A stretch of 64,000 bases of DNA from Halobacteriovoraceae bacterium (GCA_020635115.1 JACKAK010000007.1:124001-188000); one strand, 5' to 3'; positions 36,478 through 45,234 are shown, counted from the stretch's first letter. The notes: a model not told the origin generated them from the letters alone. Translations and numbers: made by a program.

Positions 36478-36990
36478 GTGGCAAATGGTAAAACTCATGA
36501 TAAATTCTCTTTGTTTATTGGAGCAATTTGTACTGGAATTCTCCTAGGCCTTGAGAGATCAATTAATCTTGTATTGGCATTCACTGCTGGTTGGCTCTTT
36601 GCAACTCTTATTTTTTCTCCTGACACAGATGTCATGCCTAAAAAAAGAACTCATGTCCTTCGATTTATTTTATACCCATATTCTATTATGTTTAAGCATC
36701 GCGGCATTTCGCATATGATTTTTTGGGGCACATTGTCTAGAATTCTATACGGTGTTGTATTCTTTGGAGTGATGACTTTTATCTTAAATAAAATGGGATA
36801 TATAGAACAATCTGCTGAAAAATATATGGCCTCTCTATGGAAATTTCTAAAAAATTTTGATTACTCAGAAGAAAAATACAAACTCATTGTTTGGCCTTAT
36901 ATTGGAATGCTTCTGGCCGATCTTTGTCATATCTTCCTAGATCAAATTACTGATTTTAGAAATCGCTTTTTAAGAAAAATGCGCTTTTAA
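36478..36990 (+). CDS. DUF2227-like metal-binding membrane protein
   Basis: This 170-residue protein has His/Asp motifs in predicted membrane-edge positions: GKTHDKFS, FSPDTDVMPKKR and FKHRGISHMIFW, plus at least three hydrophobic segments. The set matches DUF2227/YdjM-type membrane metal-dependent hydrolase-like proteins of unknown activity. The start is GTG at 36478. It is the last clear core gene before tRNA-Ala. Confidence 0.75.
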   Translation: MANGKTHDKFSLFIGAICTGILLGLERSINLVLAFTAGWLFATLIFSPDTDVMPKKRTHVLRFILYPYSIMFKHRGISHMIFWGTLSRILYGVVFFGVMTFILNKMGYIEQSAEKYMASLWKFLKNFDYSEEKYKLIVWPYIGMLLADLCHIFLDQITDFRNRFLRKMRF

Positions 36991-37017
36991 GGGACTATTG
37001 TTTGTCTGAAATAAAAC

Positions 37018-37045
37018 CTTGCTAAATGTTGATATTTTCTATAGA
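37018..37045 (+). promoter_or_regulatory. Likely promoter of tRNA-Ala
   Basis: CTTGCT (37018-37023) and TATAGA (37040-37045) are separated by 16 bases, placing a start near 37052, shortly before the tRNA 5' end. Confidence 0.45.
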
Positions 37046-37067
37046 TTGCCCGTATTCAAAAAAATGT

Positions 37068-37143
37068 GGGCCGGTAGCTCAGTTGGGAGAGCACAACGCT
37101 GGCAGCGTTGGGGTCGCAGGTTCGATCCCTGTTCGGTCCACCA
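37068..37143 (+). tRNA. tRNA-Ala (anticodon GGC)
   Basis: The 76-base cloverleaf is complete, with encoded CCA. The anticodon loop CTGGCAG gives GGC. The acceptor stem GGGCCGG/TCGGTCC contains the G3-U70 wobble that marks alanine tRNAs, and the T arm has GGTTCGATCC. The region downstream is accessory, so its 3' end may be an integration site, but I find no second copy of that end in the window. Confidence 0.97.
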
Positions 37144-37478
37144 TTTTTTTAAGATTTTTAAAATTGGTCATAACTATTTGAATTAAAAACAGAATAGTTT
37201 CCAATAGTTACGTTTAACCGCTTCTTTTGATGTTACTTGAGATTACATAAAATTACTCGATTTCGCCTAGAGTTGCCTAGAGTAGTGCCTAGAGCAATTC
37301 GCAAGCGATTTTTGGAGATTTCAAATTCGCAATTTGAGTTTCAAATGCGTTTGTTTTCGAGAGTTTACTTTGTCGCATAACACTGGCAGAAACGTCGCTT
37401 TTCTAAACCAGTGAACTGCTGGCAGAGGGCCATTCTAAATCTCAAAAAGCAAAAGCTTTTAACAAAAAAGGAGAAAGA
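37144..37478 (+). promoter_or_regulatory. Gene-free region with direct and inverted repeats upstream of the HTH gene
   Basis: This 335-base stretch between the tRNA and the double-HTH gene has three copies of GCCTAGAG (37265, 37275, 37287), an inverted repeat CAAATT-CGC-AATTTG (37322-37336), CACTGG/CCAGTG (37381-37386 and 37408-37413) and two CTGGCAGA (37383, 37419). These look like operators for the regulator that follows. No gene is seen. Confidence 0.5.
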
Positions 37479-38120
37479 ATGGAACAAACTAAAATGCCAA
37501 GAAGTAGACAGAAAATTATGCTGCCTGAAACATTCGCACTAAGGAAGATGCGCGAAATTTTAAACTTAGATCGCAAACAGGAAGCTATTCTTGTCGAAAA
37601 AAATGCCAAGCAATTAGAGAAAATAGAAAACGGTTTTGTTGAGCTAACACCTGCACTTGTTAGTCAATTTATCAAAAACTATGGATTCTCTATTGCAAAC
37701 TTTGAATTACTTGTTGAAGGAAGAGTTGAGCAAGTTAAAAGAAACCTTAGTCCTAAAGCGAAAAAGGTAATTGAGAACAATAAGCTTAGAAGAAGTTACA
37801 AGAAGAATATTACCAAAGAAGTAAGGGCTCTTCAGGTTTTGCGTAAACTAAAAGGTGTAACTCAGTATCAAGCAAGTTTTCTTTGTAAATACCATAAGAC
37901 TGCAATTGGACACATTGAGAATGGACGAGTTGAAATCCCAAGTTCAAGAATCCAGCACATTGTGAAGTCCTATGGCATCACAATGAAAGACTTTGAATAT
38001 CACATGAAGTCAGAGCGATTTGTCACAGACATTCAGGAAGAATGTATGGAAATCATCAAAGGGCTTTCAGAAGAAAAGCTTAAAGCTGTTTACCCATTAC
38101 TAACAACATTTAAAGCATAA
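37479..38120 (+). CDS. Protein with two tandem Xre-like helix-turn-helix domains
   Basis: The 213-residue product contains two similar Xre/HTH_3 units. The first (about residues 20-80) has LRKMREILNLDRKQEAILV and LEKIENG; the second (about 110-175) has LQVLRKLKGVTQYQASFL and IGHIENGRVEIPSSRI, with KNYG/KSYG at equivalent positions. A protein with two DNA-binding units on one chain could bridge two operators, such as the repeats upstream. The C-terminal 30 residues are helical. AAAGGAG lies before the ATG. Confidence 0.75.
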   Translation: MEQTKMPRSRQKIMLPETFALRKMREILNLDRKQEAILVEKNAKQLEKIENGFVELTPALVSQFIKNYGFSIANFELLVEGRVEQVKRNLSPKAKKVIENNKLRRSYKKNITKEVRALQVLRKLKGVTQYQASFLCKYHKTAIGHIENGRVEIPSSRIQHIVKSYGITMKDFEYHMKSERFVTDIQEECMEIIKGLSEEKLKAVYPLLTTFKA

Positions 38121-38144
38121 ATATCAAATTAAGGAGTTTCAAAA

Positions 38145-38504
38145 ATGAAGAATACAGAATCATCAACAAAGAAAAATTACAACTACACTTCTATTCGAGT
38201 TAAAGAGAAAACCAAGGGCGATGTGACAAAGTTCTTGGAGAAAGTAAACAAAACTGAAGACTGCGGAAAGGTAACTTTTGATACTTTGATCGGCTACTTT
38301 TTAGAAAAGGTCGAAAAAGAGGATATCGAATCGCTTCAGTTGAAAACTGTCACTTGGTCACATGAAGAAAAGCGTCTTCGTAAACTTTGGGAAAAGAAAA
38401 AAGGCAAAGTTTCTGACAATAAGTGGAAAGAGATGCTTTACCTCGGACAACTAGGAGAATTTATATCAGTAAACTCTAGGCTTAAGGTAGCAGCAAATGT
38501 TTAA
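38145..38504 (+). CDS. Small basic protein of unknown function
   Basis: The 119-residue protein is highly charged. It begins MKNTESSTKKNYNYTSIRVK and has a stretch (YTSIRVKEKTKGDVTKFLEK and LIGYFLEKVEKED) that could be a ribbon-helix-helix-like unit. AAGGAG precedes the ATG, 24 bases after the double-HTH gene, so the two are probably an operon. It may be an accessory DNA-binding protein of the island, which is inference. Confidence 0.55.
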   Translation: MKNTESSTKKNYNYTSIRVKEKTKGDVTKFLEKVNKTEDCGKVTFDTLIGYFLEKVEKEDIESLQLKTVTWSHEEKRLRKLWEKKKGKVSDNKWKEMLYLGQLGEFISVNSRLKVAANV

Positions 38505-38523
38505 GCTTACTTGTCGTAAACCT

Positions 38524-38557
38524 ACAGAGGGAAATGTCATTTTTCCCTCTGTTTTTA
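38524..38557 (+). terminator. Terminator after the double-HTH operon
   Basis: ACAGAGGGAAA (38524-38534) and TTTCCCTCTGT (38542-38552) pair over eleven bases and run into five T. Confidence 0.92.
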
Positions 38558-38575
38558 ATAACTTAAGACACGACC

Positions 38576-38604
38576 TTGACAAACTTCTAATATTTTAGTA
38601 GTTT
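38576..38604 (+). promoter_or_regulatory. Promoter and palindromic operator of the toxin-antitoxin operon
   Basis: A consensus -35 TTGACA (38576-38581) is 17 bases from TAGTTT (38599-38604). Within it lies a palindrome, ACTTCTAA-TATT-TTAGTAGT (38583-38602, one mismatch), overlapping the -10 box. A HigA-type antitoxin usually represses its own promoter at such a site. Confidence 0.7.
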
Positions 38605-38620
38605 TAAGAAAGGAGCATGG

Positions 38621-38947
38621 ATGGCAACGAAGAAGATAGACTACTATGTGACGGAAAATGATAAAGCACCTTTCCTTGAGTGGGTTAATAATTTGGATAT
38701 GGCCAGCCAACTTAAAGTTGACCGTTTAATCCAAAGAGTCGCCCAAGGCGGTGCTAAAAAGTCGATTAAAAGTTTAAAGGATGGTGTCTTTGAAATAAAG
38801 ATTCCTCACGGCCCTGGGTTAAGGGTGTACTTTGGTGAAGATGGAGACAAACTTATTCTTCTTTTAGTCGGTGGAGATAAAGGAACTCAAAGCAGAGACA
38901 TTAAAAAAGCTAAAGAGTATTGGAGTAATTATGGCAAACAGAAATAA
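38621..38947 (+). CDS. HigB/RelE-like toxin (phage Gp49-like killer protein)
   Basis: This 108-residue protein matches the Gp49-like HigB toxins: FLEWVNNLDMASQLKVDRLI, SIKSLKDGVFEIKIPHGPG then RVYFGEDGDKLILLLVGGDKG and AKEYWSNY at the end. These toxins cut mRNA on the ribosome. It precedes its antitoxin, the usual HigBA order, and overlaps it by 17 bases. AAAGGAG precedes the ATG. Confidence 0.9.
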   Translation: MATKKIDYYVTENDKAPFLEWVNNLDMASQLKVDRLIQRVAQGGAKKSIKSLKDGVFEIKIPHGPGLRVYFGEDGDKLILLLVGGDKGTQSRDIKKAKEYWSNYGKQK

Positions 38948-39245
38948 AAGCTATGACGAAGTATTAGCAGGCAAATTTGAAAACCTTGAATATGCTCAAG
39001 GCTATTTGCTTGATATTGTCGAAAGCGAAGGTCTTTCTGTTGATGAAGCCCTACGCGAAACAATTAAAGCAATGGGACTACAGAACTTTGCAAATAAGGC
39101 TGAAGTCTCTATTCAAGGAGTCTCAGATTTTGTGGCGAAAAGGCATAAATGGAGTGCTGATAAGCTCTCTAAGCTCATTGATAAAGTTTTTCATTTAAAA
39201 GTGAAACTCACTCTTGAAGCACCTGACTCAAGTGAAGTTGCATGA
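38931..39245 (+). CDS. HigA-like antitoxin with helix-turn-helix
   Basis: The 104-residue partner starts MANRNKSYDEVLAGKFENLE, a common start of HigA-type antitoxins for Gp49 toxins, and has a C-terminal HTH around LQNFANKAEVSIQGVSDFVA. The start at 38931 lies inside the toxin gene, indicating coupling. It should neutralise the toxin and repress the operator at 38583-38602. Confidence 0.85.
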   Translation: MANRNKSYDEVLAGKFENLEYAQGYLLDIVESEGLSVDEALRETIKAMGLQNFANKAEVSIQGVSDFVAKRHKWSADKLSKLIDKVFHLKVKLTLEAPDSSEVA

Positions 39246-39319
39246 CATAGAAAGTACATTTTTAACTAAAGTCCTTACCCATATTTGTTTTTTTATATAT
39301 TGTGTCGAAATTATTTAGC

Positions 39320-39380
39320 TTTTGCATTTCAGCCTCCTTCATTGCCTTTGGCCAGGGTGAAAGGAGGCAAAATGCAAAAA
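39320..39380. repeat. Long inverted repeat (about 22-bp arms)
   Basis: TTTTGCATTTCAGCCTCCTT (39320-39339) pairs with the complement region AAGGAGGCAAAATGCAAAA (39361-39379), with a CA/AA mismatch pair and further pairing inward (CA/TG). The loop holds GCCTTTGGCCAGGG. It lies between the antitoxin and the IS21 end and may be a terminator or a remnant of another element. Confidence 0.75.
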
Positions 39381-39433
39381 ACCGAAAATGTCAATTTTAA
39401 TTGAAAATTCCCCACTACTAAGTAAAAAATATA

Positions 39434-40189
39434 TTAATTTCTTTTTAATTGATCTTTTCTGTCCTTTAATCGATAGCTTTCACCTTTAACATTCACAACT
39501 GTACAGTGATGTAAAAGTCTATCTAAAACAGCAGATGCAATTACATTGTCTCCAAAAATACTACCCCATTCAGAAAAGCTTTTATTAGAGGTTAATATTA
39601 TTGAATGCTTTTCATATCGTTTTGATATTAATTGAAAAAACAGATTTGCCCCTTGTTTATCAAATGGTAGATAGCCTACTTCATCGATAATTAGAACTTT
39701 GTACTTGGTTAATGTTTTTAGTTTCGTTGCTAAATTATTTTCAAACTGTGATCTATTAAGTGCTGTGATCAATTCGTGGCAATTCATATAGTAACAACTA
39801 TATTTGTTTCTAACGGCATCCATTCCGAGAGCTATTGATAAATGAGTTTTTCCAACACCTGGTGGCCCTAGTAGTATTACGTTCTCTCCATTTTCTACAA
39901 AACGCATTGTCCTCAGTTCATTTATGGTTTTTACATCAATAGAAGGTTGATAATTAAAATCAAATTGTTCAAATGTTTTCCGATAAGGGAATCCCGCAAC
40001 ATTTGTTCTCATTTTAAGCGATTTTTCATCCTTGTGACATCTTTCTTCATTCACTAGATAATCTAATGCTTCTGTTATTGATGCTTGCTCTTTTACTGCT
40101 CGTTCTAGATAATTATCTAAAATTTCAGAAATTTTTGTCAGCTTTAATGCCTCTAAATTTTGATTAAGTCTTTCATAGGAAAAGTTCAT
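39434..40189 (-). CDS. istB: IS21 helper ATPase IstB
   Basis: This 251-residue DnaA-like AAA+ protein has Walker A LLGPPGVGKTHLSIALG and Walker B VLIIDEVGYLPFD, followed by the sensor LTSNKSFSEW. It assists IstA in target capture. It overlaps istA by four bases. The visible part of copy 2 appears identical. Confidence 0.95.
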   Translation of the reverse strand: MNFSYERLNQNLEALKLTKISEILDNYLERAVKEQASITEALDYLVNEERCHKDEKSLKMRTNVAGFPYRKTFEQFDFNYQPSIDVKTINELRTMRFVENGENVILLGPPGVGKTHLSIALGMDAVRNKYSCYYMNCHELITALNRSQFENNLATKLKTLTKYKVLIIDEVGYLPFDKQGANLFFQLISKRYEKHSIILTSNKSFSEWGSIFGDNVIASAVLDRLLHHCTVVNVKGESYRLKDRKDQLKRN

Positions 40190-41448
40190 TGTAATACTCC
40201 TTGATAAAAATTTAAGTCTCTTTCTTCAACATTGATATTTAAATCGACGCCAGAAACAGTATGAATCTCATTATTAGTTTTTTTGCTTTCTTTAATTTTT
40301 GGGCGATAACCAGAACCATATCGTTTTTCTGCAAGTCCATCTAAATGTTCCGGGTTAGTTATATAAATAGTTCCTAATTCGTTTATGGTATGTTCAGCAA
40401 TAATTTTTTCTCGATAATAAACAATTATATTTTCTTCACTCAATTTTATTGCGACTTCTTTGTTTACGTATTGATAGGGAACTGAATATTTTTTTGAAAA
40501 TAAATTAAAATGAGAATCAATAAAAACTTTTCGATAATATATTTTTGATAGATCAAAATATTTATTTTCAACTGTTATTAAGTTTTCATGCTTTAATCTA
40601 TCAAATGGTTTTTCTTTTATTGTTGAATGAACCTGATTATTAACTTCATTTAACCAGTCTAAGGCCTTACTGTTGAGGTCCTTCAGTGATTTAAATGTTT
40701 CCCCATCAAAAAATGAAGTTCGAACATATTTAACAGTGTTTTCAACTTTTCCTTTGGTATTAGGTTTATAAGGGCGTGCTAAAATTGGATTAAAACCATA
40801 ATAACCAGCAAACTCCATAAATCTTTTATTAAACTCTGAATCTGTGACCCTAAAAGCTCTTCTAATCACAACTGATTTTAAATTATCGTAAAGAATGTCT
40901 TTTGTATGTCCACCAAAATATTCAAAAGATTTATTATGGCCCATTAAAAAATTTTCAGTATTGTCGCCATCAAAAAAATGAATAAATTTTGTTCTCGAAA
41001 AACCTAGTACAATCACGAAACAACATAATCGAACATCTTTTTTTAAATCCTGATCATATAATTTTCCGAAGTATCCCCAATCAACTTGGGCCTGCTCTCC
41101 CGGTAAAGTTTCAAATAAGAGAACTGCTTTTGCCCGATGTTTGTCCTTAATTGTTTTTACATACTTACTAACAATTACATATTCACCGGAATATCCTTGT
41201 TGTTTGATTTCTTTGAATAGTTTTTTAGCTGTTAAATTATATTTTTGAAGTCTACCGTCAATATAGGTTTTATAGTCATCTAATTTTGAGGCTGATTTTT
41301 TTCTACTATATCCTTGTGGAGGTGTTTCACTATTTAGTAATTTTCGTACAGTCTTTCTGTCAAAATTAAGATTTCTAGATATCTCTGATATATTCAATCC
41401 ATTATTTTTTAGATTTCTGATCATTCCCCAAACCTTTACACTTAACAT
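40186..41448 (-). CDS. istA: IS21 transposase IstA
   Basis: The 420-residue transposase has an N-terminal HTH (LNISEISRNLNFDRKTVRKL) and the DDE core: Asp in QAQVDWGYFG, Asp in KDILYDNLKSVV and Glu in NTKGKVENTVKYV. The frame is intact, so the element may be functional. Confidence 0.95.
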   Translation of the reverse strand: MLSVKVWGMIRNLKNNGLNISEISRNLNFDRKTVRKLLNSETPPQGYSRKKSASKLDDYKTYIDGRLQKYNLTAKKLFKEIKQQGYSGEYVIVSKYVKTIKDKHRAKAVLLFETLPGEQAQVDWGYFGKLYDQDLKKDVRLCCFVIVLGFSRTKFIHFFDGDNTENFLMGHNKSFEYFGGHTKDILYDNLKSVVIRRAFRVTDSEFNKRFMEFAGYYGFNPILARPYKPNTKGKVENTVKYVRTSFFDGETFKSLKDLNSKALDWLNEVNNQVHSTIKEKPFDRLKHENLITVENKYFDLSKIYYRKVFIDSHFNLFSKKYSVPYQYVNKEVAIKLSEENIIVYYREKIIAEHTINELGTIYITNPEHLDGLAEKRYGSGYRPKIKESKKTNNEIHTVSGVDLNINVEERDLNFYQGVLQ

Positions 41449-41547
41449 TTATTCCTCCATGAAAATTGTTAGTGTTTACATTGTACACTGCTATGCGTGG
41501 GGAATTTTCAAATGTAATTTTTGGGGATTATTCAATTAAAATTTACA

Positions 41548-43292
41548 TTATTTATGAACCAGCTATTAGGTTCAATAATCTTTTTGTAAGAATTGATGTT
41601 CTTGTTAAAAAAGGCAATCACTTTGACCTTATAGAGGTAAAGGCCAAGTCATTCGATTCTGAATCAGAAGATCCATTTTTGAATAAGAACGGAACGATTA
41701 AGTCTAATTGGAAGCCTTATTTGTATGACATTGCATTCCAGAGGCATGTGCTAGCGAGTGCCTTTCCTGACTCTAGTATCAGTTCTTACCTTATGATGGC
41801 AGATAAAACTGCCGTTTGCGGCACTGATGGTCTTAATCAAAAGTTTCAAATTGTAAGAGACGAATCAAATAGAAAAGGCATTAAGGTTTCTACAACACTC
41901 ACGGCTGAAGATTTAAAGAATAAACTACTTGTTCAAGTCTCAGTCGAAGATGAAATTCAACTGATCTATGAAGGTAAAGACAGTAAAGAGAATGAAACTG
42001 ATTTTTTTGAAAATATTGAGTTCTTGGCATCTAAATATGAGTCTGATGAAAAAATTGTCTCTGAAATAGGCTCGAAATGTTCTGGTTGTGAGTTTCAATG
42101 CTCAAAAGAGGATGAATCAAATGGTTTGAAAAATGGTTTCAAAGAATGTTGGAAAACAGCTTTGAAATGGACTGATGCTGATTTTAATGAAGCAACTGTT
42201 CTTGATATTTGGAGCTTTAGAAGAAAAGATAATCTAATCCAAGATGGCAAAATAAAGATATCTGAAATAGAAGAGGCCGATATATCTCCTTCCCCAGATA
42301 AGAAAGGCGGAATATCTGCCAGTGAAAGACAATGGCTTCAAGTTGAAAAATGTCAGAAGAAGGATGAAACACCATTTTTCGATGCTTGGGGAATGAATGA
42401 AGAATTTAAAAAATTCAAATATCCACTTCACTTTATAGACTTTGAAACAACGGCAGTCGCGATACCCTTTAATAAGGGAAGACGCCCTTATGAAGGAGTT
42501 GCTTTTCAATTCTCTCACCATATTGTTTATAAAGACGGCCGAGTTGAGCACGTTGGTCAATATTTGAATACTGAGCGTGGCCAATTTCCTAACTATGACT
42601 TTGTAAGAGAACTAAAAAGGCAATTGGAAGGAGATGAGGGAACGATTTTTAGGTATGCCCCTCATGAGAATACATATCTTAACCTAATTTATCGTCAGCT
42701 ATGTGAAGATGTTAAAGATATTCCTGATAGAGAAGATTTATGTTCATTTATAAAAAGTATCACGAAGTCTGTTGGTTCAAGTTCTGAACAGTGGGAAGGT
42801 AACAGATGTATGGTTGATATGTGGGATTTAGTAAAACGCTATTATTATGATCCTTATACTAACGGTTCTAACTCGATTAAATACGTCCTACCAGCAATTT
42901 TGAATAGCTCAGACTATTTAAAGGAAAAGTACTCAAAACCTATATATGGATCATCGGATGGAATAAAGAGTCTGAATTTTGAAAATTGGAAGTGGATTGA
43001 GACTAAAGATGGAGAAATTGTTGATCCCTATAAGCGTCTTCCAAAAATGTTTCAAGATGCTTCTGACAAGAATATGAATATTCTGTCTGAGGATGACGAA
43101 TTGAGAAATGGTGGTGCTGCACTAACCGCCTACGGAAAAATGCAGTTCACCGAAATAACAGACTACGAAAAAGATGAATTGACAAAGGCCCTACTCAAAT
43201 ATTGTGAGCTTGATACTCTTGCGATGGTTATGATTTTTGAGGGATGGAGAGAGATGCTCAGGGCTGAATTAAATGGTAAAGCAGCGGCTTAA
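41548..43292 (+). pseudogene. DUF2779 nuclease/exonuclease gene, 5' end removed by IS21
   Basis: From the IS21 edge onward the frame encodes a DUF2779-type protein. It starts inside a Cas4-like PD-(D/E)XK domain (VRIDVLVKKG, then DLIEVKAKSF), continues with a Cys cluster (CSGCEFQCSKE and ECWK) of Fe-S type, and ends with a DnaQ/DEDD-like exonuclease domain (LHFIDFETTA, YAPHENTYL, CELDTLAMV). The family's N-terminal segment with its first Cys is missing; no matching piece lies left of the IS. The frame continues open into the IS end (TTG at 41466, ATG at 41493), so a chimeric protein is conceivable. It ends 15 bases before the Lamassu-like effector gene. Confidence 0.8.
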
Positions 43293-43307
43293 AATGGTGG
43301 TTCCTGA

Positions 43308-44540
43308 ATGAGAGATGCAACAGACAGTTGGTCTGGATATTTATATCAATCTATAATCGGCCTTATTGTCGCAATGGAAAATATAGTTGATTCTCAGAGC
43401 CAAAATTTAACAGTTCAAGGCGAACTTGTTTATGAAGACTTTGAAGACTTTTCCATCTATTTAAAAGATGAAAGTAATCAGCCTTTGTCATCTCGGACAT
43501 ATCAGGTCAAATTTAAAAAAAGTACGACACCAAGTGATTACTATCCAGTTTTTAGAGATTTGGTTAGACGAAGCGAAGAGAATCCGACCTTGGAATACTT
43601 TCTTAATATATCTAACAATATTGATTTTACTGAGGTAGATCATGAAAGAAGCAATCTCCCAGAAAACTTTTTTAGCATGGTTTATAACTATAGAAATGAT
43701 CAAAGCTATCTGGGGGGAGTGGAAGCTCTTTCCTATCTCGAAGAGTTAATTAGCAATTATGCACAAAATGCAGACTTGAATTTCACAAGGAGTAAAGTTG
43801 AGAGAGCAGCATCTTTTTTAATCTCATATATTGATAAGATGATTATAAGAACTAAAGACATGAGAGCGACAAATGTTGAGTATCGAGAAGTTATTCAGAT
43901 TCAAACGTTGATCGATCATATTATTAATACTCCCGACGAAATTAGCGAAGAAATTGCGGCTCAAATAATTAGAACAAGAGTTCTGAATGCATTCTATATG
44001 TTTTCTGAATCATTTGAGGATGAAGAAGTAGTCACATTAGAGCGATTTATAACATCTATATCTAAAGTGAGTGATAAGGAATTGATCTCTTTTACTAAAA
44101 AAATTGAAATACATAAAGATTTAACATCCCTTACAGAACTAATTTCAGCATTTAAAAACCCTGAAGATCTCCAAGACGTTTTGATGGAGGCTATTAAGGG
44201 TATTACCTCAGAAATTGATATTGATAAGGTTATATTTAGAAAAGACAATACTGCATATCGACCTTCGAGCATGAGGATGTCAAATAATGAGCGAACAGCT
44301 CAGCAAAATTTGAGAATGCAATATATTCCTCTAATAAAGCGCAATATGTCTCTCTATGATGTTGAGGGGTATTTTCAGACAAAAAAAATTATAATTAGTG
44401 GCAATACTGTGCCAAACATTTGGGAGTATATCATTACCGCTTCTCACAGCGAAAAAAAGGAAAATAAAATTAATGAGCCTGAGTTAAAAACACTTATCTC
44501 TATTACAGAAGCGATTGAGGAAATAAATGACGATGATTAA
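43308..44540 (+). CDS. lmuA: Lamassu-like effector with N-terminal Cap4-type (DUF4297) nuclease domain
   Basis: The first ~90 residues have the restriction-endonuclease-like layout of the DUF4297/Cap4 nucleases: SGYLYQSIIGLIVAMENI (Gln14, Glu24), acidic strand YEDFEDF (Asp47) and TYQVKFKK (Gln66, Lys68). The remaining ~300 residues are helical, as in effectors of ABC-three-component (Lamassu) systems. It lies first in a three-gene set with 14- and four-base overlaps to the next genes. The predicted role is DNA cleavage once the SMC partner senses invading DNA. GAGAG-type ribosome-binding site is weak. Confidence 0.75.
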   Translation: MRDATDSWSGYLYQSIIGLIVAMENIVDSQSQNLTVQGELVYEDFEDFSIYLKDESNQPLSSRTYQVKFKKSTTPSDYYPVFRDLVRRSEENPTLEYFLNISNNIDFTEVDHERSNLPENFFSMVYNYRNDQSYLGGVEALSYLEELISNYAQNADLNFTRSKVERAASFLISYIDKMIIRTKDMRATNVEYREVIQIQTLIDHIINTPDEISEEIAAQIIRTRVLNAFYMFSESFEDEEVVTLERFITSISKVSDKELISFTKKIEIHKDLTSLTELISAFKNPEDLQDVLMEAIKGITSEIDIDKVIFRKDNTAYRPSSMRMSNNERTAQQNLRMQYIPLIKRNMSLYDVEGYFQTKKIIISGNTVPNIWEYIITASHSEKKENKINEPELKTLISITEAIEEINDDD

Positions 44541-45234
44541 TTATATAGCAAAAATTATGGACGAGTTATTATTCAAAAAAGAGGTTCTTTCTTTTGATTT
44601 TAATGGGCAATCGATACCTATAATATTATTCACAAAAGACAAAAAAGCATTTCTTACGATTGGGATAGGTGAAGATAATGCATCTGTTATAACCGAATTT
44701 ACTGATGTGTTTCAAGGAGCCTTGTTCGAGTGGGCATTGAGTGAATTTTCAAACTTTTCTGATGAAATGACAAAAAATGCATATTTAATACTTCTTGTTG
44801 AGGATATTCTCGCAAAGGATTATGAAAAAAAGGTATTTATAAACATAGAAGAGGATGCTTTCTTTTTTAAGAAATATATACTCTCTTTCTCTCAAGGAGA
44901 ATTAAATTTACTTAAAGTTAAAACATCGGATGAAAATATTGTTGATTCCCTTGGGAGCTTAGCAGTTGATCAGTCTATCTTTGAAAGGTTTTCTCAAAAG
45001 GATAAAGAAATGGAAGGCTATGAGCGGTTGCTTTATCAATTGTTTATAAAGGTTCCAGTTATTTCCCTCCCAACAAAGGCACAAGAAATTGAAAGCTTAG
45101 AAAAAGCAATTTCGCAAAATATTGAGGAACTTAATGTTGATCAGGTTCACAAAGTGATATTAGAAAACCTTGATGATATACCTGACTCGAAAATTGATCT
45201 AAAAATGTTTAAGCAAATAGTTGGTAAATTATGA
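44527..45234 (+). CDS. lmuC: Lamassu-like middle component (LmuC / ABC-3C middle component)
   Basis: The 235-residue protein has no enzymatic motif. A conserved-looking stretch LLVEDILAKDYEKKVFINIE and FFFKKYIL recalls the ABC-3C middle-component family. It starts with a good GAGG site inside the effector gene and ends in ATGA overlapping the ATPase gene. In Lamassu the middle protein links effector and SMC subunits. The assignment rests mainly on position and size. Confidence 0.6.
   Translation: MTMINYIAKIMDELLFKKEVLSFDFNGQSIPIILFTKDKKAFLTIGIGEDNASVITEFTDVFQGALFEWALSEFSNFSDEMTKNAYLILLVEDILAKDYEKKVFINIEEDAFFFKKYILSFSQGELNLLKVKTSDENIVDSLGSLAVDQSIFERFSQKDKEMEGYERLLYQLFIKVPVISLPTKAQEIESLEKAISQNIEELNVDQVHKVILENLDDIPDSKIDLKMFKQIVGKL

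Larger units (their letters stand above)
39389..41547 (-). mobile_element. IS21-family insertion sequence, complete (copy 1)
   Basis: The element carries istA and istB on the minus strand and ends in TGT...ACA. The left tip TGTCAATTTTAATTGAAAAT and the right tip (read inward, TGTAAATTTTAATTGAATAA) match closely. No target-site duplication is visible: CGAAAA on the left and TTATTT on the right. Compared with copy 2 at 63391, the left end lacks 24 bases that include one inner terminal repeat. Confidence 0.9.

Noticed and set aside
37068..37143. tRNA-Ala 3' end as a proven attachment site
   Set aside because: No second copy of the tRNA 3' end was found in the window and there is no integrase gene next to it.
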